NCBI GenBank assembly: GCA_963930775.1
Contig: OZ005692.1
Coordinates: forward strand, 1,226,135-1,290,134
Direction of reading: 5' to 3'
DNA from: Cliona cf. orientalis
Taxonomy: Eukaryota > Porifera > Demospongiae > Clionaida > Clionaidae
DNA length: 64,000 nucleotides
Every line of letters starts with the position of its first letter. Position 1 is the stretch's first letter. Shown here piece after piece: positions 38,802 to 51,373 of the stretch. A model generated the notes under the pieces. It did no database searches. It saw nothing but the letters and a program-made list of their open reading frames with translations, and had not been told where the DNA came from. A program made the translations under genes and the position numbers.

Positions 38802-41800
38802 CTAAAAGCATGCAATGTCAACACGCTTTTCATTGATCTCCCCGCCAGTCACAAGCATCCTACCATCAGGAAGAATCACGCAAACACAAGCTGCTCTTTC
38901 CGTGGGCAACTCCGCAGCGACCTTAACCCACTCCCTCTTGGTCGGTTGATAGAGGTGAATCACTTTAGTCCCCACACCGCCAACTGCCAACAATGCTCCT
39001 TGGTACGCTAACACTGTTGAACCTTCCAGCGGAGCCCTAGGCAGTGTCTGCCATGGCGATGGTGTGGGCAGGGCGCTTACTGATTTCGCAGCTGCTGCCT
39101 GTGTGGCGGTAGCTTGAGAGATGAGGTCGTCTAGACACACCTGAATCGCGGCGCCTCTCCTCATGACACCCCCACAGAGTACAAAAAGATTACCCACCAC
39201 TGCGGATGTTATTTTGTACAGTGGCTGAGTAATTGGGGGTGCCGTGATCCACTTTCCTTGAAATGTAGAGACGTCCAAGATTTCTACTCTCGATACATCA
39301 GACATCCTGTCTCCGAAATCTCCCACCACTACCAACCACTTGTCGTCATGACTGACTACTCTTGGTGACCGGCGCGCCACCTGCATTGATGGATAGGGGT
39401 GTACCCATCTCCCATATTGCTCGTTCCACACTCCAAGCTTATTGGTCCTTCGATCAGTTTGAGGATTAACACCGCCAACTAATGTTAACTGGTTATTTAC
39501 GACAGCCATGCCAAAGTGACTATAGTCATAGGGAGGTAGGGTTGACCACTGCTCGACGGACGGATTAAAGACCATCACGAGTCCCTTCTGTCCAGTCCAT
39601 GGTGATTCTGCTCCTCCTGCATACACCTTCCCCCTTACCACGACAGCTTGAGGGTAGCTTCCCATGAGGTATGGCAAATCATTCGATCTACTCCACTTCA
39701 GCTTGAGAGGGGCTTCCAGATCTTTCAATGACGTCTGTACACAATGGGAGAATAAAAATAGTGTAGCTTCCAGCCAGCTGTAACTAATATTAAATTATAT
39801 GTACATACCTGATTAAATGTTTTGCTCTGTTGCAATGCTGTTGCAAGCTGAACATCTTTTTCTTTAAGTAACTCCTACCATGCAGTATAAATGAAAGGTA
39901 ATTCTTATCTCCCACCCTACCACCCCTCCCCCTCTCTCTCACAAAGATAAACACACCAATGCACACATACTTCCCCGTCGGAGAAAATAATAGTTGTTTT
40001 CACTGAGTAATCACAAGTTGTACTCTATTTGGGTGTTGTATACTTTCACTATGAAGTGATGATAACTTGCATTATGTGCACTATATACACGCATGTATTA
40101 TGTACTTGAAGCTTTTGAAGCTCTTCTTGAATTCTGTCAATATGTGCGTTTTTTTGTAGAAGCTCGGTTCTCCTTCGAATTAGCATCCTTTCCTTCTGCT
40201 TCCCCACTTCTTTCAGATTCGCATACTCAGCCTAACCATAGATTCGCAGGTACAGTGGAGCATGTGATATTAATTGCATACCATATTAAAGGGGCATACC
40301 TGGAGTAGGCTTAGCTCCCGACGAGTTTCAGCCAACTGACTGTCGTGCTTTTGGACTTCTGTGTCCTTCAATTGAATATTTGTCAATAGCTCAGACTCCT
40401 TTAATTGTAATAGCCTATCCTTTTCTTTCTCTTTCTCTTCCAAGAAAGTTTTCTCAGCCTGTGCATAAATTTAAGACATAGTACTATATGAAATAAATTA
40501 AATTAATGGCCCCAATCAACATACCCAATCCATATTAGGTCAAGCATGAACTAATAATTTAGGGTAATATAAAAAATGTGCTATCAGATTCATGCCTGAA
40601 GTTTTTCCACTCGTTGTTGAAAATCATTCAACAGTAGAGTTTTCTGTTGGAGTTCAGAATTCTTTTGTTTCAGTTGATCATTCATCGTTTGGATATCCCT
40701 CTCCTTCTCTTGCAGTTCAATATCTTTCTGCTGAAGCTTGGAGGCATTCTCTCGTTTTAAGTTCTCCAATTTTGTTTCTGCTGCTGTCTGGACTTCAATC
40801 ATCTCTGCCTACAATTACCACAATGATAGTAATAAAGCACATAATAATATTCAATTTGATACTGTATTAGTACTAAAATTATTTAACCTGAATATATTGT
40901 AGCTGTTTCTGAACATCATTCAACTGCTCTTCTCTTTCGTGGAGTTCCAATTCATGTCTTTGCTACATGAGTACAAAATTAGAGTGTATAATAATAATAT
41001 GGATACTATACTAAAGATGTATAGCTATAGTAGCTGAATAAACCTGTGTTTGTTCTATCTGTGCTTGTAGCCTCCGAATCTCTCTCTCTTTCTCCCTCAA
41101 CACTCCTTCCCTTGTTCTGAGACATTTTAACGTGACTACTTGCTTCACGGCATCAATTTTGGTAACAGCTCCATATGGACCTTCAATGGTTTTCCTTATA
41201 TCCTCCAGAGTTGCTGTAACTTCATCACAGGTTGGACGTTCCGAGGGTATGTTATCAAGACACTCTTGGATCATTTTGACTAGAGGATAGCCTGCACTGT
41301 CAGACAGTTTTCTTTCTAATCGATTGAAGTATTCCCCTCTACGTTCTACCTCTGAGCGGCCAATAAGATTTCGAGGATAGACAGTGTGTGGATCGGGGTA
41401 ATTTGGCTCTAGTAGATCTCCTGGAAAGACCTACAGCATGCATGTAATACTATCAGTTAGGTGGTAATTCACCTTCATATACATAGCTAGTAGCTATAAT
41501 CACACTTAGCTTAATTACCTGAGTTAATGTAAAGAGGGCAAGATGACCAAATGAGAAGACATCAAGGCTGGGGCCATAGCGAGATGATGATGAAAGAGCC
41601 TCGGGAGGCATGTAGACCAGTGTCCCTGGTAACCGAGATAGCGTCTTAGCTAGCTGGCCGGGCTGTAGGTTGACAATGCGCGAGTTACCAAAATCAGTGA
41701 CCTTTGCCACCAGGGACGAAGTCAGCAGAACATTCTTCGCCGTCAGGTCCCTATGGATGATTTGAGGAGTGTGTTTGTGCAGGTAGAGAAGGCCCCTGGA

Positions 41801-42476
41801 CACGTCCTCCAGAATGGATAACTTCAACACCAGAGGGATGTTGGGGACTGTTTCAAGTAGATCATCTAAACTCCCATCAAGTCTCTCCATCAGCAGCACA
41901 GGGAGTTGGCAGTCGGGGAAGAAGCATAGACCCAGGAACAGCGTGATGTTGGGGTGACGAAGGTCAGACATGAGCTGGCACTCCTGTACGTACCTATCAA
42001 CCACATTCTCCATCCCAGTATTGTCTGTGTCCAGGAGAACCTCATGAATCCTCTTTCCAGCACACACTAGTCCATTCACAACCACCTATACCATGTGAAA
42101 TTTAATAGCTACACGTCACGGTTGCCATAGCTAAGATTCTAAGAAATTTATTCTGATTAGTGTCAATTATTATGATGCGGAGGTTATAATTTGGATATGG
42201 CACGATAATATTAAATATCATGACCGGCAAATCGTAGTTTTGGCCCTCTTTTCCTTCCCCTGTACCACAACAAAGAAATAGCTAAGTATTTAATATAGGC
42301 TGGGGAAGAACACATGAAGTAGTATAGCTAGCTAGCTGGGTCCATTTTGATGTTACCTCTTCCACTGATCCATAGGAGCCAGTGCCCAGTTGTTTTCCTG
42401 TGGCTCTGCCTTCTACCACGAAGCGAGAAAGATTAGGATGATGCTGTATTTGATGTCTCCCTTCTTGATTAGCCAT
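38802..42476 (-). CDS. K2: multi-exon TKL-like kinase, coiled coil, Kelch
   Basis: Nine exons on the minus strand: 42476-42357, 42085-41519, 41430-41044, 40962-40888, 40808-40596, 40458-40300, 40231-40106, 39874-39809, 39734-38802. Every exon is a multiple of three and every intron is phase 0; total 881 aa. Start MANQEGRHQ. The kinase spans about 25-300: GTGSYGSV, VCAGKRIHEV, IIHRDLTAKNVLL, TDFGNSR, MPPEAL. Five short symmetric exons encode a long coiled coil (about 330-560). The last exon carries Kelch repeats (AGGAESPW, LVGGVNPQ, LCGGVMRR, AVGGVGTK, VTGGEINE). Intron 5 starts with GC (CTTCAG|GCATGA) in this model; a weak GT in CGA|GTGGAA is the alternative. It is head-to-head with R17, 374 bp apart. 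Looks intact. Confidence 0.82.
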
Positions 42477-42850
42477 CACGTGTAGATTTGGTGAGAACAC
42501 AGTTCAAGTGTAATTTATGTATTACTGCAAGTTTTCAGTATGTCAGCACAAACAGTGAAAGTTATAATTATACTGAAAGAGAAATGTATCATAGCTTATG
42601 GTTCATTGTTTACTCATGATAGTCAATAAAATCATTACAATGTCGTATTATAGTAAATAATATAATAATTATGCACAGTATTGGGGGTGTGGCTCGCAAG
42701 ATCATACTAAAACTTGACCCGCATAATAATTATTGGTTCAAGCGTGTGTTTAAGCATGCATAGTGCGCATGCGCACGATGTCTATCGCTCGTCCGGGCAA
42801 TAGTTAACCCAAATAGAGATCGTAGACGAGGCTATAAATTATAATCCAAA
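42477..42850. promoter_or_regulatory. Bidirectional promoter K2 / R17 with NRF1-like palindrome
   Basis: Separates the two ATGs by 374 bp. TGCGCATGCGCA at 42764-42775 matches the consensus of the animal factor NRF1 and lies 87 bp before the R17 ATG. Copies of this block stand before R18, R19, an orphan exon and R20. Confidence 0.6.
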
Positions 42851-45068
42851 ATGATAGGGAGTTTTGGAGTCATAATAGTCGTTTTCGTTAAAGGTAATCT
42901 TCTCTTGGATAGCTGTAATTATAATCATGGTACAGTATTAGCTATAATTTTGTATTCCTATTTCCTACAGCTGCAGTATCTGACCAGTGTAGCCATGGTG
43001 ATGTTCGGCTCGTGAATGGCACTACGTTACAAGAAGGAAGACTGGAGATCTGTTACAACTCCAACTGGGGCACAGTTTGCCAAGATGGATGGGGGAATGC
43101 CGACTCCTTTGTAGTCTGCAGGCAACTAGGATACCAAGAAAATGGTACACAGTAAAAACAAGTGGATCATATTATTAAAACTAATGTGGATTGCTTCAGT
43201 TGCACACACTATACCTACAACAAACTGGCATGCTTGCATGTACCACTTACTTGTCCCATGTGTATTCTCGAATATAACTGGCATACTACCACGTACTTAT
43301 CTTAGAATGTTCTCGAATTAATGTGGACTAAGTACTGTATACACTCTATGTGCATAATTACATTAATAAGGCTATTAGGCACAAATGCTGCATGCAATCA
43401 TACATCATGAGAGTATGTAGTAGAATAATTATGCCAGTTTTGATAGCTACTCATAAATTGGCAAGTTTGACGTACTGAAAGTATCAGATTCTGTAATTAA
43501 CTGGATTATGAGAACTATGATGCGAATGTGCCAGTACAACTGAGGCAACCCATATTAGATTACTGCGATCCACTTGTTTTTGCTGTGTAATCACTGTTAG
43601 ACGTATAGCTACCTGTATATTATAGCCAAAAATTATGATAATAAATAATATTACTATTATTATTGTTATGCAATTTCTGCATGGATTAAGGTTTATATGA
43701 AAACTACTCATTAGATTTTATTAACATAGCTGGTCGTGGCATATACGGAGCATATTTTGGACAAGGAACAGGACCTGTAGTATTCGGCAATGTTCGCTGC
43801 AACAGGATGGAACGAGAACTGCTTGAATGTGTTCACAATATGTCCCATAATTGTGGGCACAGTAAAGATATTAGTGTACGGTGTATCCTGAGAGAAGATC
43901 AAAGAGTAAAAAACATGACTGTAAGTGCAAATGTCATCGATACAAACACACCCAGTACTGTGCATACCGCCCTCATCTCTTGGGTCCTGCACAATACCAC
44001 TATGGACGAACCCACTTCATTCGACATTGAGTGCTCTAATGAAAGTCACAGCATAACAATGTTAGTGAGTGACCAAGATTTTACTACACGTCTAATGGGT
44101 CTCCTTCCACTTACTTCCTACAACTGCTGTGTGTCAGTTGTGTATGAGCTCTATCGAGCTGAAGGAGTGTGTGATGATGAAATAGAAACACCGGAATTGT
44201 CTACTACTTCAGCTAATTCTGATCATGATTCAGATGCCAAACTAGTTGGTGGAGTGCTTGGATTCATTGTCGTGATTCTTTCAGTCTTGTTGATAATATT
44301 TGGAGCAGCACTGGTGTTTTTGCTACTACCAAGATGGAAAGGGAATGGAATACCAGCCAGGTAAAGTGTTTACTCCAAAAACAGATAAAAAGATCTCCAT
44401 GTAAGTATCTTGATGTTTTCAAAAGTGCGTGCATACATTAAAAAACTGGACGACAGTGGAACTAGTCCGTATGCTTTGGGAATGAGGTTTGTTTACTCTA
44501 GGATCTTAGTGGTGTACATTGCAGCTTATACATACATTGTGATTGATGATCGTCGCACGACTTGTCACATCACATGCATATCATCATAATAATACTATCA
44601 CTTAGTCTATTATTACTATAATTATTGTTACTGCTATATTTATACAGATCATCAGAGTTAATTAATCATGGCAAAAACAATAATATGGAAATGCCCGTTC
44701 ATAGCAACCAAAGTTATGTGCAGGCACCAGCTCACACCGGTGCATCAAATTCAACAACGAAAGCTAGAGGAGATTGTCGTTCTCAAGCTGTGACAGTAAC
44801 TGTTAGTCAACTCAAAGATGGAGCGGCAGATCCAGACTACAGCAGCTTTGGCCCAGATTACGAAAGTATCGACTCCAGTGGGCCGAAACAGCCACAGAGG
44901 AGAGGGGAAGTGCCGGCTGGACGACTCTCTCAGCGCTATGAGTATTCAGAAGCACATCTGGCTACTCTGAATGAAGAAGGGTTAGCTGGTGCTAGTTATG
45001 AGGTTCCTTTGAATTTGAGGCAGAATGTGACGACAGAAAGTGAGGACTATTCACACCTGAAGCATTGA
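42851..45068 (+). CDS. R17: delta-type SRCR-FN3 receptor
   Basis: Exons 42851-42893, 42971-43144, 43730-44360, 44648-45068 give 422 aa. Signal peptide MIGSFGVIIVVFVK; SRCR (CSHGDVRLVNGTT, GTVCQDGWGNADSFVVC, RQLGYQENG; FGNVRCNRMERELLEC, NCGH). FN3 (HTALISWVLHNTT, PTSFDIECSN, SYNCCVSVVYELYRAEGVC), linker, TM about 246-271, PRWKGNG. The tail has QSYVQAP, DYSSFGPDYESID, QRYEYSEAHLA, SYEVPLNL and C-terminal EDYSHLKH. The second intron is unusually long (585 bp). Intact. Confidence 0.88.
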
Positions 45069-45550
45069 ATCTATTAAGATTTTGGATTTTTGATTTGTGT
45101 AAGTGTAGGATAAGGGTTTTTTTCTAAAGTTTGCCTTTAATAATAGATGTGTAGCAACATTCTAGTGTGCATTTAATATAATAATATAATAATAATATGT
45201 GACCTGCTATGACAAAAGGGACCATTCATATTATGCATGTTAGTATGAAATAAGATCAATTTCTATCATGACAATGTCCAAATTGCTTTCTAGTAGTGAG
45301 TATACTTGTATCAGTGTATTGACATTAACATACAGCGGATACACCTACAGAATAGTACATTATACTCTATGCATACTAGTACAAGCTACATACGACAAAC
45401 ATGAAGTCCCAAATGGTCTTTTTTCTCACAGTTGGTTACATAAGTAATATTATACTCTTTTCCTCAAATTGTATTTTTGTCCTATAATATATGCTGTACA
45501 TGTACCCACTCTTAGTATATAAAGTATTGGCAAAGGGTTGGAGTGCCTCT
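45069..45550. other. R17 3' flank with foldback repeat
   Basis: No gene. Includes the foldback at 45195-45451. Confidence 0.45.
45195..45451. mobile_element. Foldback MITE, relative of 33000-33256
   Basis: Left end tatgtgacctgctatgacaa aaggg, right end with aaatggtctttttt and ggttacata; an imperfect inverted repeat. No coding content. Confidence 0.5.
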
Positions 45551-45579
45551 CCGCCAGCCCCTCCCATTTGGAGGGCCTG

Positions 45580-45775
45580 GACCGGTATACGGTCGACGTC
45601 CGCAAGAATCTGATCACGTGATCTGGCTTATCGCTAGCTATAGCATCGCCGCCATTATGCGAGAGCTAAATTTGAAGAAGCTAAAATCTCTACCATCGTA
45701 CCGAGTCTCGGAGTCTCAGTTGTCGAAGCAAATCCCATTTTCTCTTAGAATTGTAAGTTTAAAAAAAAATTTGTC
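45580..45775 (+). promoter_or_regulatory. Orphan kinase-type promoter
   Basis: Carries gatcacgtgatctgg, catcgccgccattatgcgag, aaatttgaagaagctaaa and agaattgtaagttt, the blocks that precede K3, K4 and K5. No kinase follows; the next gene is R18. I read it as the remnant of a deleted kinase. Confidence 0.6.
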
Positions 45776-46050
45776 AGTATTTTTTAGCACGAAGTTCATA
45801 TAATTATTAATAACTATACTGAAAGAGAAAATGTATCATAGCTTATGGTTCATTGTTTACTCATCAGTGATAGTCAATAAAATCATTACAATGTCATAAT
45901 ATTATAGTAAAATTAATAAGCATAGTATTGGGGGTGTGGCTCGCAAGATCATGACTAAACATTGGTTCAAGGCACAGTGCGCATGCGCACGATGTCTATC
46001 GCTCGTACGATTAACCCAAATAGAGATCGTAGACGAGGCTGTAATCCAAA
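45776..46050 (+). promoter_or_regulatory. R18 promoter with NRF1-like palindrome
   Basis: TGCGCATGCGCA at 45978-45989, 73 bp before the ATG, within a block (ggggtgtggctcgcaagatc ... gtagacgaggct) shared with the other delta receptors. Confidence 0.6.
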
Positions 46051-48062
46051 ATGATAGGTAGTTTGGGAGTCATAATAGTCGTTTTCGTTAAAGGTAATCT
46101 TCTCTGATTTAATGGATAACTGCAACTATAATCATGATACAGTGTTAGGCCACTCCAAATAGATTTCCTGTTTCCCGTCCACCGCCCGCATCCTTTTCTG
46201 GCATGTCACAAAATTTTCCATTATTAGTACTTTTGTATGTATGCAATATCCGCATTTACTTTTGTACACGTAGTATTCTTGCCTCAAGTGAGTGATAATT
46301 AATTAGTTTAAATGTTTCCTGTAGGCCTTGCTACTATGTAAATAATGGGATTTACCGCCCGCCCGCATACTACATTAGTTGTTTTCAGGACGGGAAACAG
46401 GAAATTTATTTGGAGTGGCCTTAGCTATAATTTCGTAATCCTATTTCCTACAGCTGCAGTATCTGACCAGTGTAGCCATGGCGATGTTCGGCTCGTGAAT
46501 GGCACTACGTTACAAGAAGGAAGACTGGAGATCTGTTACAACTCCAACTGGGGCACAGTTTGCCAAGATGGATGGGGGAATGCCGACTCCTTTGTAGTCT
46601 GCAGGCAACTAGGATACCAAGAAAATGGTATAAATCGGTTTTAGACGTATAGCCACCTGTATCCAAAAATTATGATAATAGTATTATATTGTTATGCAAT
46701 TTCTGCATGGATTGAGCTTTGTATGAAAATAGATTTTATTAACATAGCTGGTCGTGGCATATACGGAGCATATTTTGGACAAGGAACAGGGCCTGTAGTG
46801 TTTGGCAATGTTCGCTGCAACGGAATGGAATCAGAATTGCTTGATTGTGATGGCAATATGTCTCCCAATTGTGGCCACAATAAAGATGTTAGTGTACGGT
46901 GTATCCTGAGAGAAGATCAAAGAGTAAAAAACATGACTGTAAGTGCAAATGTCATCGATACAAACACACCCAGTACTGTGCATACCGCCCTTATCTCTTG
47001 GGTCCTGCGCAATACCACTATGGATGAACCCACTTCATTCGACATTGAATGCTCTAATATTAATGAAAGGCACAGCATAACAATGTCAGTGAGTGGCCAA
47101 GATTCTACAATGCATTTAATGGGTCTCCTTCCCCTTACTTCCTATAACTGCTGTGTGTCAGCTGTGTATGAGCTATATCGAGCTGAAGGAGTGTGTGATG
47201 ATATAGAAACACCGGAATTATTTATCCACACAAGAGCTTCAGAGACCAAAATCGTTGGTGGAGTGCTTGGATTTATTATCATTGTTCTTTTGATCTTGTT
47301 GGTGATATCTGGAGCAGCACTGGTGTTTTTGTTATTACCAAGATGGAAAGGAAATGGAATACCAGCCAGGTATTAATAATTGTGTGACAGATCTTCCATG
47401 TACTAGGTAGCTATATTTGATGTTTTCAAAAGACTAGTATGCATGTGTATACATTAGAAAACAGATCCTGGAACTAGTCCATATGCTTTGGGAATGAGGC
47501 TTGTTTACACTATGATCTTAGTGATGTACGTATACATTGCAGCTTATACATACATTGCAATTGATGATCATTGCACGATTTGTCACGTCACGTGCATAAC
47601 ACCATAATAATAACATTATTATTAGCACTTAGTCTATTACTATAATTATTGTTACTGTCAGAGTCAAGCAGAAACAATACAATGGAAATGCCCATTCTTA
47701 GCAACCAAAGTTATGTGCAGGCACCAGCTCACATCGATGCATCTAATTCAATAACGAAAGCTAGAGGAGATTTTCGTTCTCAAGCTGTGACAGTAACTGT
47801 TAGCCAACTCGAAGATGGAGTGGCGGGTTCCGACTACAGCAGCTTTGGCCCAGATTACGAAAGCATCGACTCCAGCCGGCCGAAACAGCCACAGAGGAGA
47901 GGAGAAGTACCAGCTGGACAACTCTCTCAGCGGTATGAGTATTCAGAGGCACATCTGGCTACTCTGAATGAAGAAGGGTTAGGTGTTAGTTATGAGGTTC
48001 CTTTGAATTTGAGGCAGAACATGACGACAGAAAGTGAGGACTATTCACACCTGAAGCATTGA
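46051..48062 (+). CDS. R18: delta-type SRCR-FN3 receptor, shifted tail acceptor
   Basis: Exons 46051-46093, 46454-46627, 46748-47369, 47669-48062 give 410 aa. Signal peptide MIGSLGVIIVVFVK. The SRCR first half is identical in protein to R17; second half FGNVRCNGMESELLDC, NCGHNK. FN3 (LISWVLRNTT, PTSFDIECSN, SYNCCVSAVYELYRAEGVC); TM about 238-265. Before the tail the segment containing the usual acceptor (acag|atcatcagag) is gone. A new acceptor in cagagtcaag restores phase 2, so the tail starts SRNNTMEMP. Tail motifs are QSYVQAP, DYSSFGPDYESID, QRYEYSEAHLA, SYEVPLNL and EDYSHLKH. Intron 1 hosts a 273-bp MITE. Pairs with K3 downstream. Confidence 0.85.
46148..46420. mobile_element. 273-bp Tourist/Harbinger-like MITE in R18 intron 1
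   Basis: Long inverted ends (ggccactccaaatagatttc and complement, roughly 33 bp), flanked by TTA on both sides (46145-46147, 46421-46423). R17 intron 1 has the single-TTA empty site (acagtattagctata). A GGCC start with TTA duplication is typical of PIF/Harbinger-related MITEs. Confidence 0.8.
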
Positions 48063-49094
48063 TTTTACTGTATTAAGATTTTTGGATTTTGATTTGTGTA
48101 TTATAGGAAATCTATAGGATAAGATAAAGTTTGCTAAAGTCTGCCTTATCTTCTAAAGATGTGTAGCAATATTGTACGTGTGTGTATTACCAGTATAATA
48201 ATAATATTATGTATGTGCTAATAGGAATTATTATTGCTTTTAATACTAGTTTCCATACACATGTCTATTTAAAATGCATGAAATATTGTATTTTGTCTAG
48301 TATACTTAACATATTATTTTAGGCGGTACATGCATCCAGTAGGGTGGGAGTATGGTCACGTCACTGCACCAATCAAGGGGGAGGGAGGGGCTGGTCGCGG
48401 AGGTCTAATCGATCACATGATCTGGTTTGCAGCTAGCTGCTTTGCGCAACTAGAGCTCTATAGAGCACATACCCCGCGCGCTGCAGCGTCGATGTCGAAC
48501 TCTCTATGCATGCCACCTGTAGGCTGTTGCCGACCTTTACCTACATATTGTGCCAGGTTGTGCGCATGAGCAGAAAGCACATGGTGGGTAGTGTTGATAG
48601 GCGTGGCCAACAAAATGCAGTATTTGCGACGCTCATAGACCTTGCCAAACGATTCGAAGCGTAATGAAGCCAGTTTTTCGACGATATCGACGGAAACGTT
48701 ATATTTACGAGTCGCTCAGATGCCTAGATCTCCCGATCTGGCGATTTTTGTGCTAACGACAGACAGACGACAGACGACAGACGACAGACGACAGACAAAA
48801 CCGATTACTTGACCCCTTGCGCATGCGCGCGGGGTAATTATTGCATCGCCGCCATTTTGCGAGAGCTGAACTTGAAGAAGCTAAATCTCTCAGCAATTGA
48901 AATCTCTGCCATTGTAGTGAGTTTCAGTTATCGAAACAACGCCCCTCTAGATCTTCTCTTTAATACTACTTGAGTTGATTTGTAAGCTAAAATAGACATT
49001 CAGCAAATTTTATGCCGCATGCACTGGCTCTTGGTGATGAAGTTGAAAGATCATAAGAACTGAGTTGTCTCGCTTATATTAATAGTATACAGTA
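48063..49094 (+). promoter_or_regulatory. R18 3' flank, inserted element and K3 promoter
   Basis: 48300-48440 holds the kinase promoter start (agggaggggctggtcgcgga, gatcacatgatctgg). It is split by the element at 48445-48842 from the rest (catcgccgccattttgcgag, then leader gatttgtaagc). K4 shows the unsplit form. Confidence 0.6.
48445..48842. mobile_element. About 400-bp element, copy 2, inside the K3 promoter
   Basis: Reverse-orientation relative of 15441-15838 with the same TACCCCGCGCGC / GCGCGCGGGGTA ends. At K4 the empty site reads tttgcgcaatcattgcatcgcc (55555). It contains a period-7 tandem (cagacga)n at about 48758-48797. Confidence 0.7.
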
Positions 49095-51373
49095 ATGGCT
49101 GAGATAGCAAAATATCAGTTCAAGAGTATTCAACTTCTCAAGGATCAATCCCTTGGCATTGGATCTTATGGAGCTGTCTGTAAAGCAAAATGTGATGACC
49201 TCCTCTGTGCTGCTAAAATAATCCACCCTACTCTATTCGATCCGACTGCACTACAGCAAGTTGCCCCTCAAAGAGAGCACAGACTGCCAATTAGACGCTT
49301 TGAGCTGGAGTGTGAGTTCATGAGTGCCATAAGACACCCCAACATCGTCCAGTACCTGGGCATGTTCAGAGACACCGACACACACTTGCCCGTGCTCCTA
49401 GTGGAGCTGATGGACGACAGCTTGACCCACTTCCTGGAAAGCTCCACACAGCCAATTCCCTACCACATCCAAGTCAATATTTGTCACGATGTTAGTCTAG
49501 CACTATCATTTCTCCACTCCAACAAAATCGTCCACAGAGATCTCTCTAGCAACAATGTTCTGTTGCATGGAAATATCCTAGCCAAAGTGACTGACTTTGG
49601 AATGGCAAGGTTGGGTGACATTAATCCTCAAGCAACTCGCTTTACCAGCACCATGTGTCCCGGCACTGATGTCTACATATGCATGCCTCCAGAAGCTGTT
49701 CAAGATAAACCAGTGTACACAGAGAAGATCGACTGCTTCTCATTTGGTGTCATCATAGTCCAGACATTGACACGACAGTTTCCCAAACCTGAAGATCGAC
49801 TGGAGAGAGTGGAATTAAATCATCCAGGGATACGCACAAGATCGGTGCTGGTAGAAATACCAGAAGTTGAGCGTCGACAAAACCACATCAGTCAAATTGA
49901 TCCAAATCACTCTCTCTTACCAGTTGCGCTCAATTGTCTGAAGGATAAGGACAGCGAACGTCCTTCAGCTCATCAGCTTTGTGAGAGAGTAGCTGATCTG
50001 AAAGGAATGCCCAAATACAGAGACAGTGCTAGAGCTGTTGAGGATAGAGATGATGTTATTCAATTACAAGCAATTTGTATAAAAGAAAAGGATTGTATAA
50101 TATCATCAAAAGAGGAGGAGATTCAGCAACTAAGACAGCAACTTCATGAGAAAGATCAACAAATGGAGGAGAGGGAGAGACAGCTAAATCAGCCAACGAG
50201 ACAACTACAGCAAGAAAATGATCAAATTAGGGGAAACTAGAAGACAATTTTTACAAGAGAAAGAGAGACAACTTGGATGTGTAAACCAACTAGAAGCAAG
50301 TGAACAAGTGGTAGCTCAGTTTGAGAGTCGAATCGCTGAACTGGAACCGCAACTTAGTCAGAGAGAGCTGCAAATGATAAAAGCCAGCAGCAGTGGAAAA
50401 GAGCTGACAAAACTGACATGGAGGGAGGGAAAGAGGGCACCATGTACATGTAAAATGGATAGGTGGTGTGATGCTGTAGTGGATGGGAATATACAGTGTA
50501 TATCATGGATGCAGGATCAAAGAAGATATATTCCTATAATGTCACCAGTGACAGTTGGTCTCAATTACCAGACTGTGTTTACAAGTATTGTTTATTAGCA
50601 ATAATCGATGGCCTACTCACTACTATAGGAGGTTATCTCTCTCCTTTATACGCCAATGAGTTGTTCAGCCTCACTGGGGAAGGAAATGATAGGAGATGGA
50701 CTCAGCAATTCCCATCCATGCCAACGGAGAGGATGTCTACAGCTGCAGTGTGCAGTGGAAGTATGTTAATAGTGGTTGGAGGGATTGGAAGGGGTGGCCA
50801 AGTGCTATTGACTGTGGAAATTATGAATACTGAGCATCACCAGTGGTCCACTGCTGCCAGTCTACCTGAGCCATTGTACTACACATCTTTAGCAGTCTGT
50901 GGGGAGCAAATTTTTATGCTGGGTGGAAGGGACAAGCACTTTTCGGATACTACATCAGTGTATACTTGTTCAGTGAGTGCTCTTCTCCAGTCTTGTGTTT
51001 GGAGTTCACTAGAAGCAACTTTTAAGAGAGCATCTTTGGTAGATGAATCCAGTACTGGCAGTGTATGGGGACAAATTACTGATTTACCAGTTAAAGAGTC
51101 CACTTGCGAGTCCTTTCATGGTCAACTGCTGGCTATATTGGTGGGAGGCTGGACTCATTGGGAGCCACCACGGCTGTCTACATGTACCATTCATCCACCA
51201 ACTCCTGGGAAATAGTGAGTCACATGAAAACTGGTCGAATCAGGTGTTTTGCAGCTGTTCTCCCCGACAGCCATCTGATTGTAGTGGCTGGTGGTATTCT
51301 CAGTGATACGGTGGAAATTGCCAGTGTTAAGGTACCATTTAATTGCGTGGGCGTGAGCGTCAGGAATGGCTAA
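49095..51373 (+). pseudogene. K3: kinase-Kelch copy with frameshifts and a transposon in its 3' end
   Basis: ATG 49095 (MAEIAKYQF). The kinase domain is complete: GIGSYGAV, CAAKIIH, IVHRDLSSNNVLL, DFGMARL, MPPEA. Two extra codons in the activation segment give DVYICMPPEA. The frame shifts near 50220-50235 in the coiled coil (ends IRGN). Two bases are extra near 50490 and two more near 51134, so the Kelch part is spread over three frames (50218-50598, 50496-51215, 51104-51373). The natural end (SIKLKA in K4) is replaced: a TTAA element enters after the GTT A of the third-last codons and translation ends inside it. Kinase-only products are possible. Confidence 0.78.

Noticed and set aside
40093-40870. 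Plus-strand frames at 40093-40308 and 40592-40870
   Set aside because: Antisense to the coiled-coil exons of K2, which have consistent phase-0 splice sites.
43484-43992. Minus-strand frames over R17 intron 2 and exon 3
   Set aside because: Partly intron, partly antisense of the SRCR exon.
48758-48797. CRISPR-like short repeats
   Set aside because: A period-7 microsatellite (cagacga) without spacers, inside a transposon copy.
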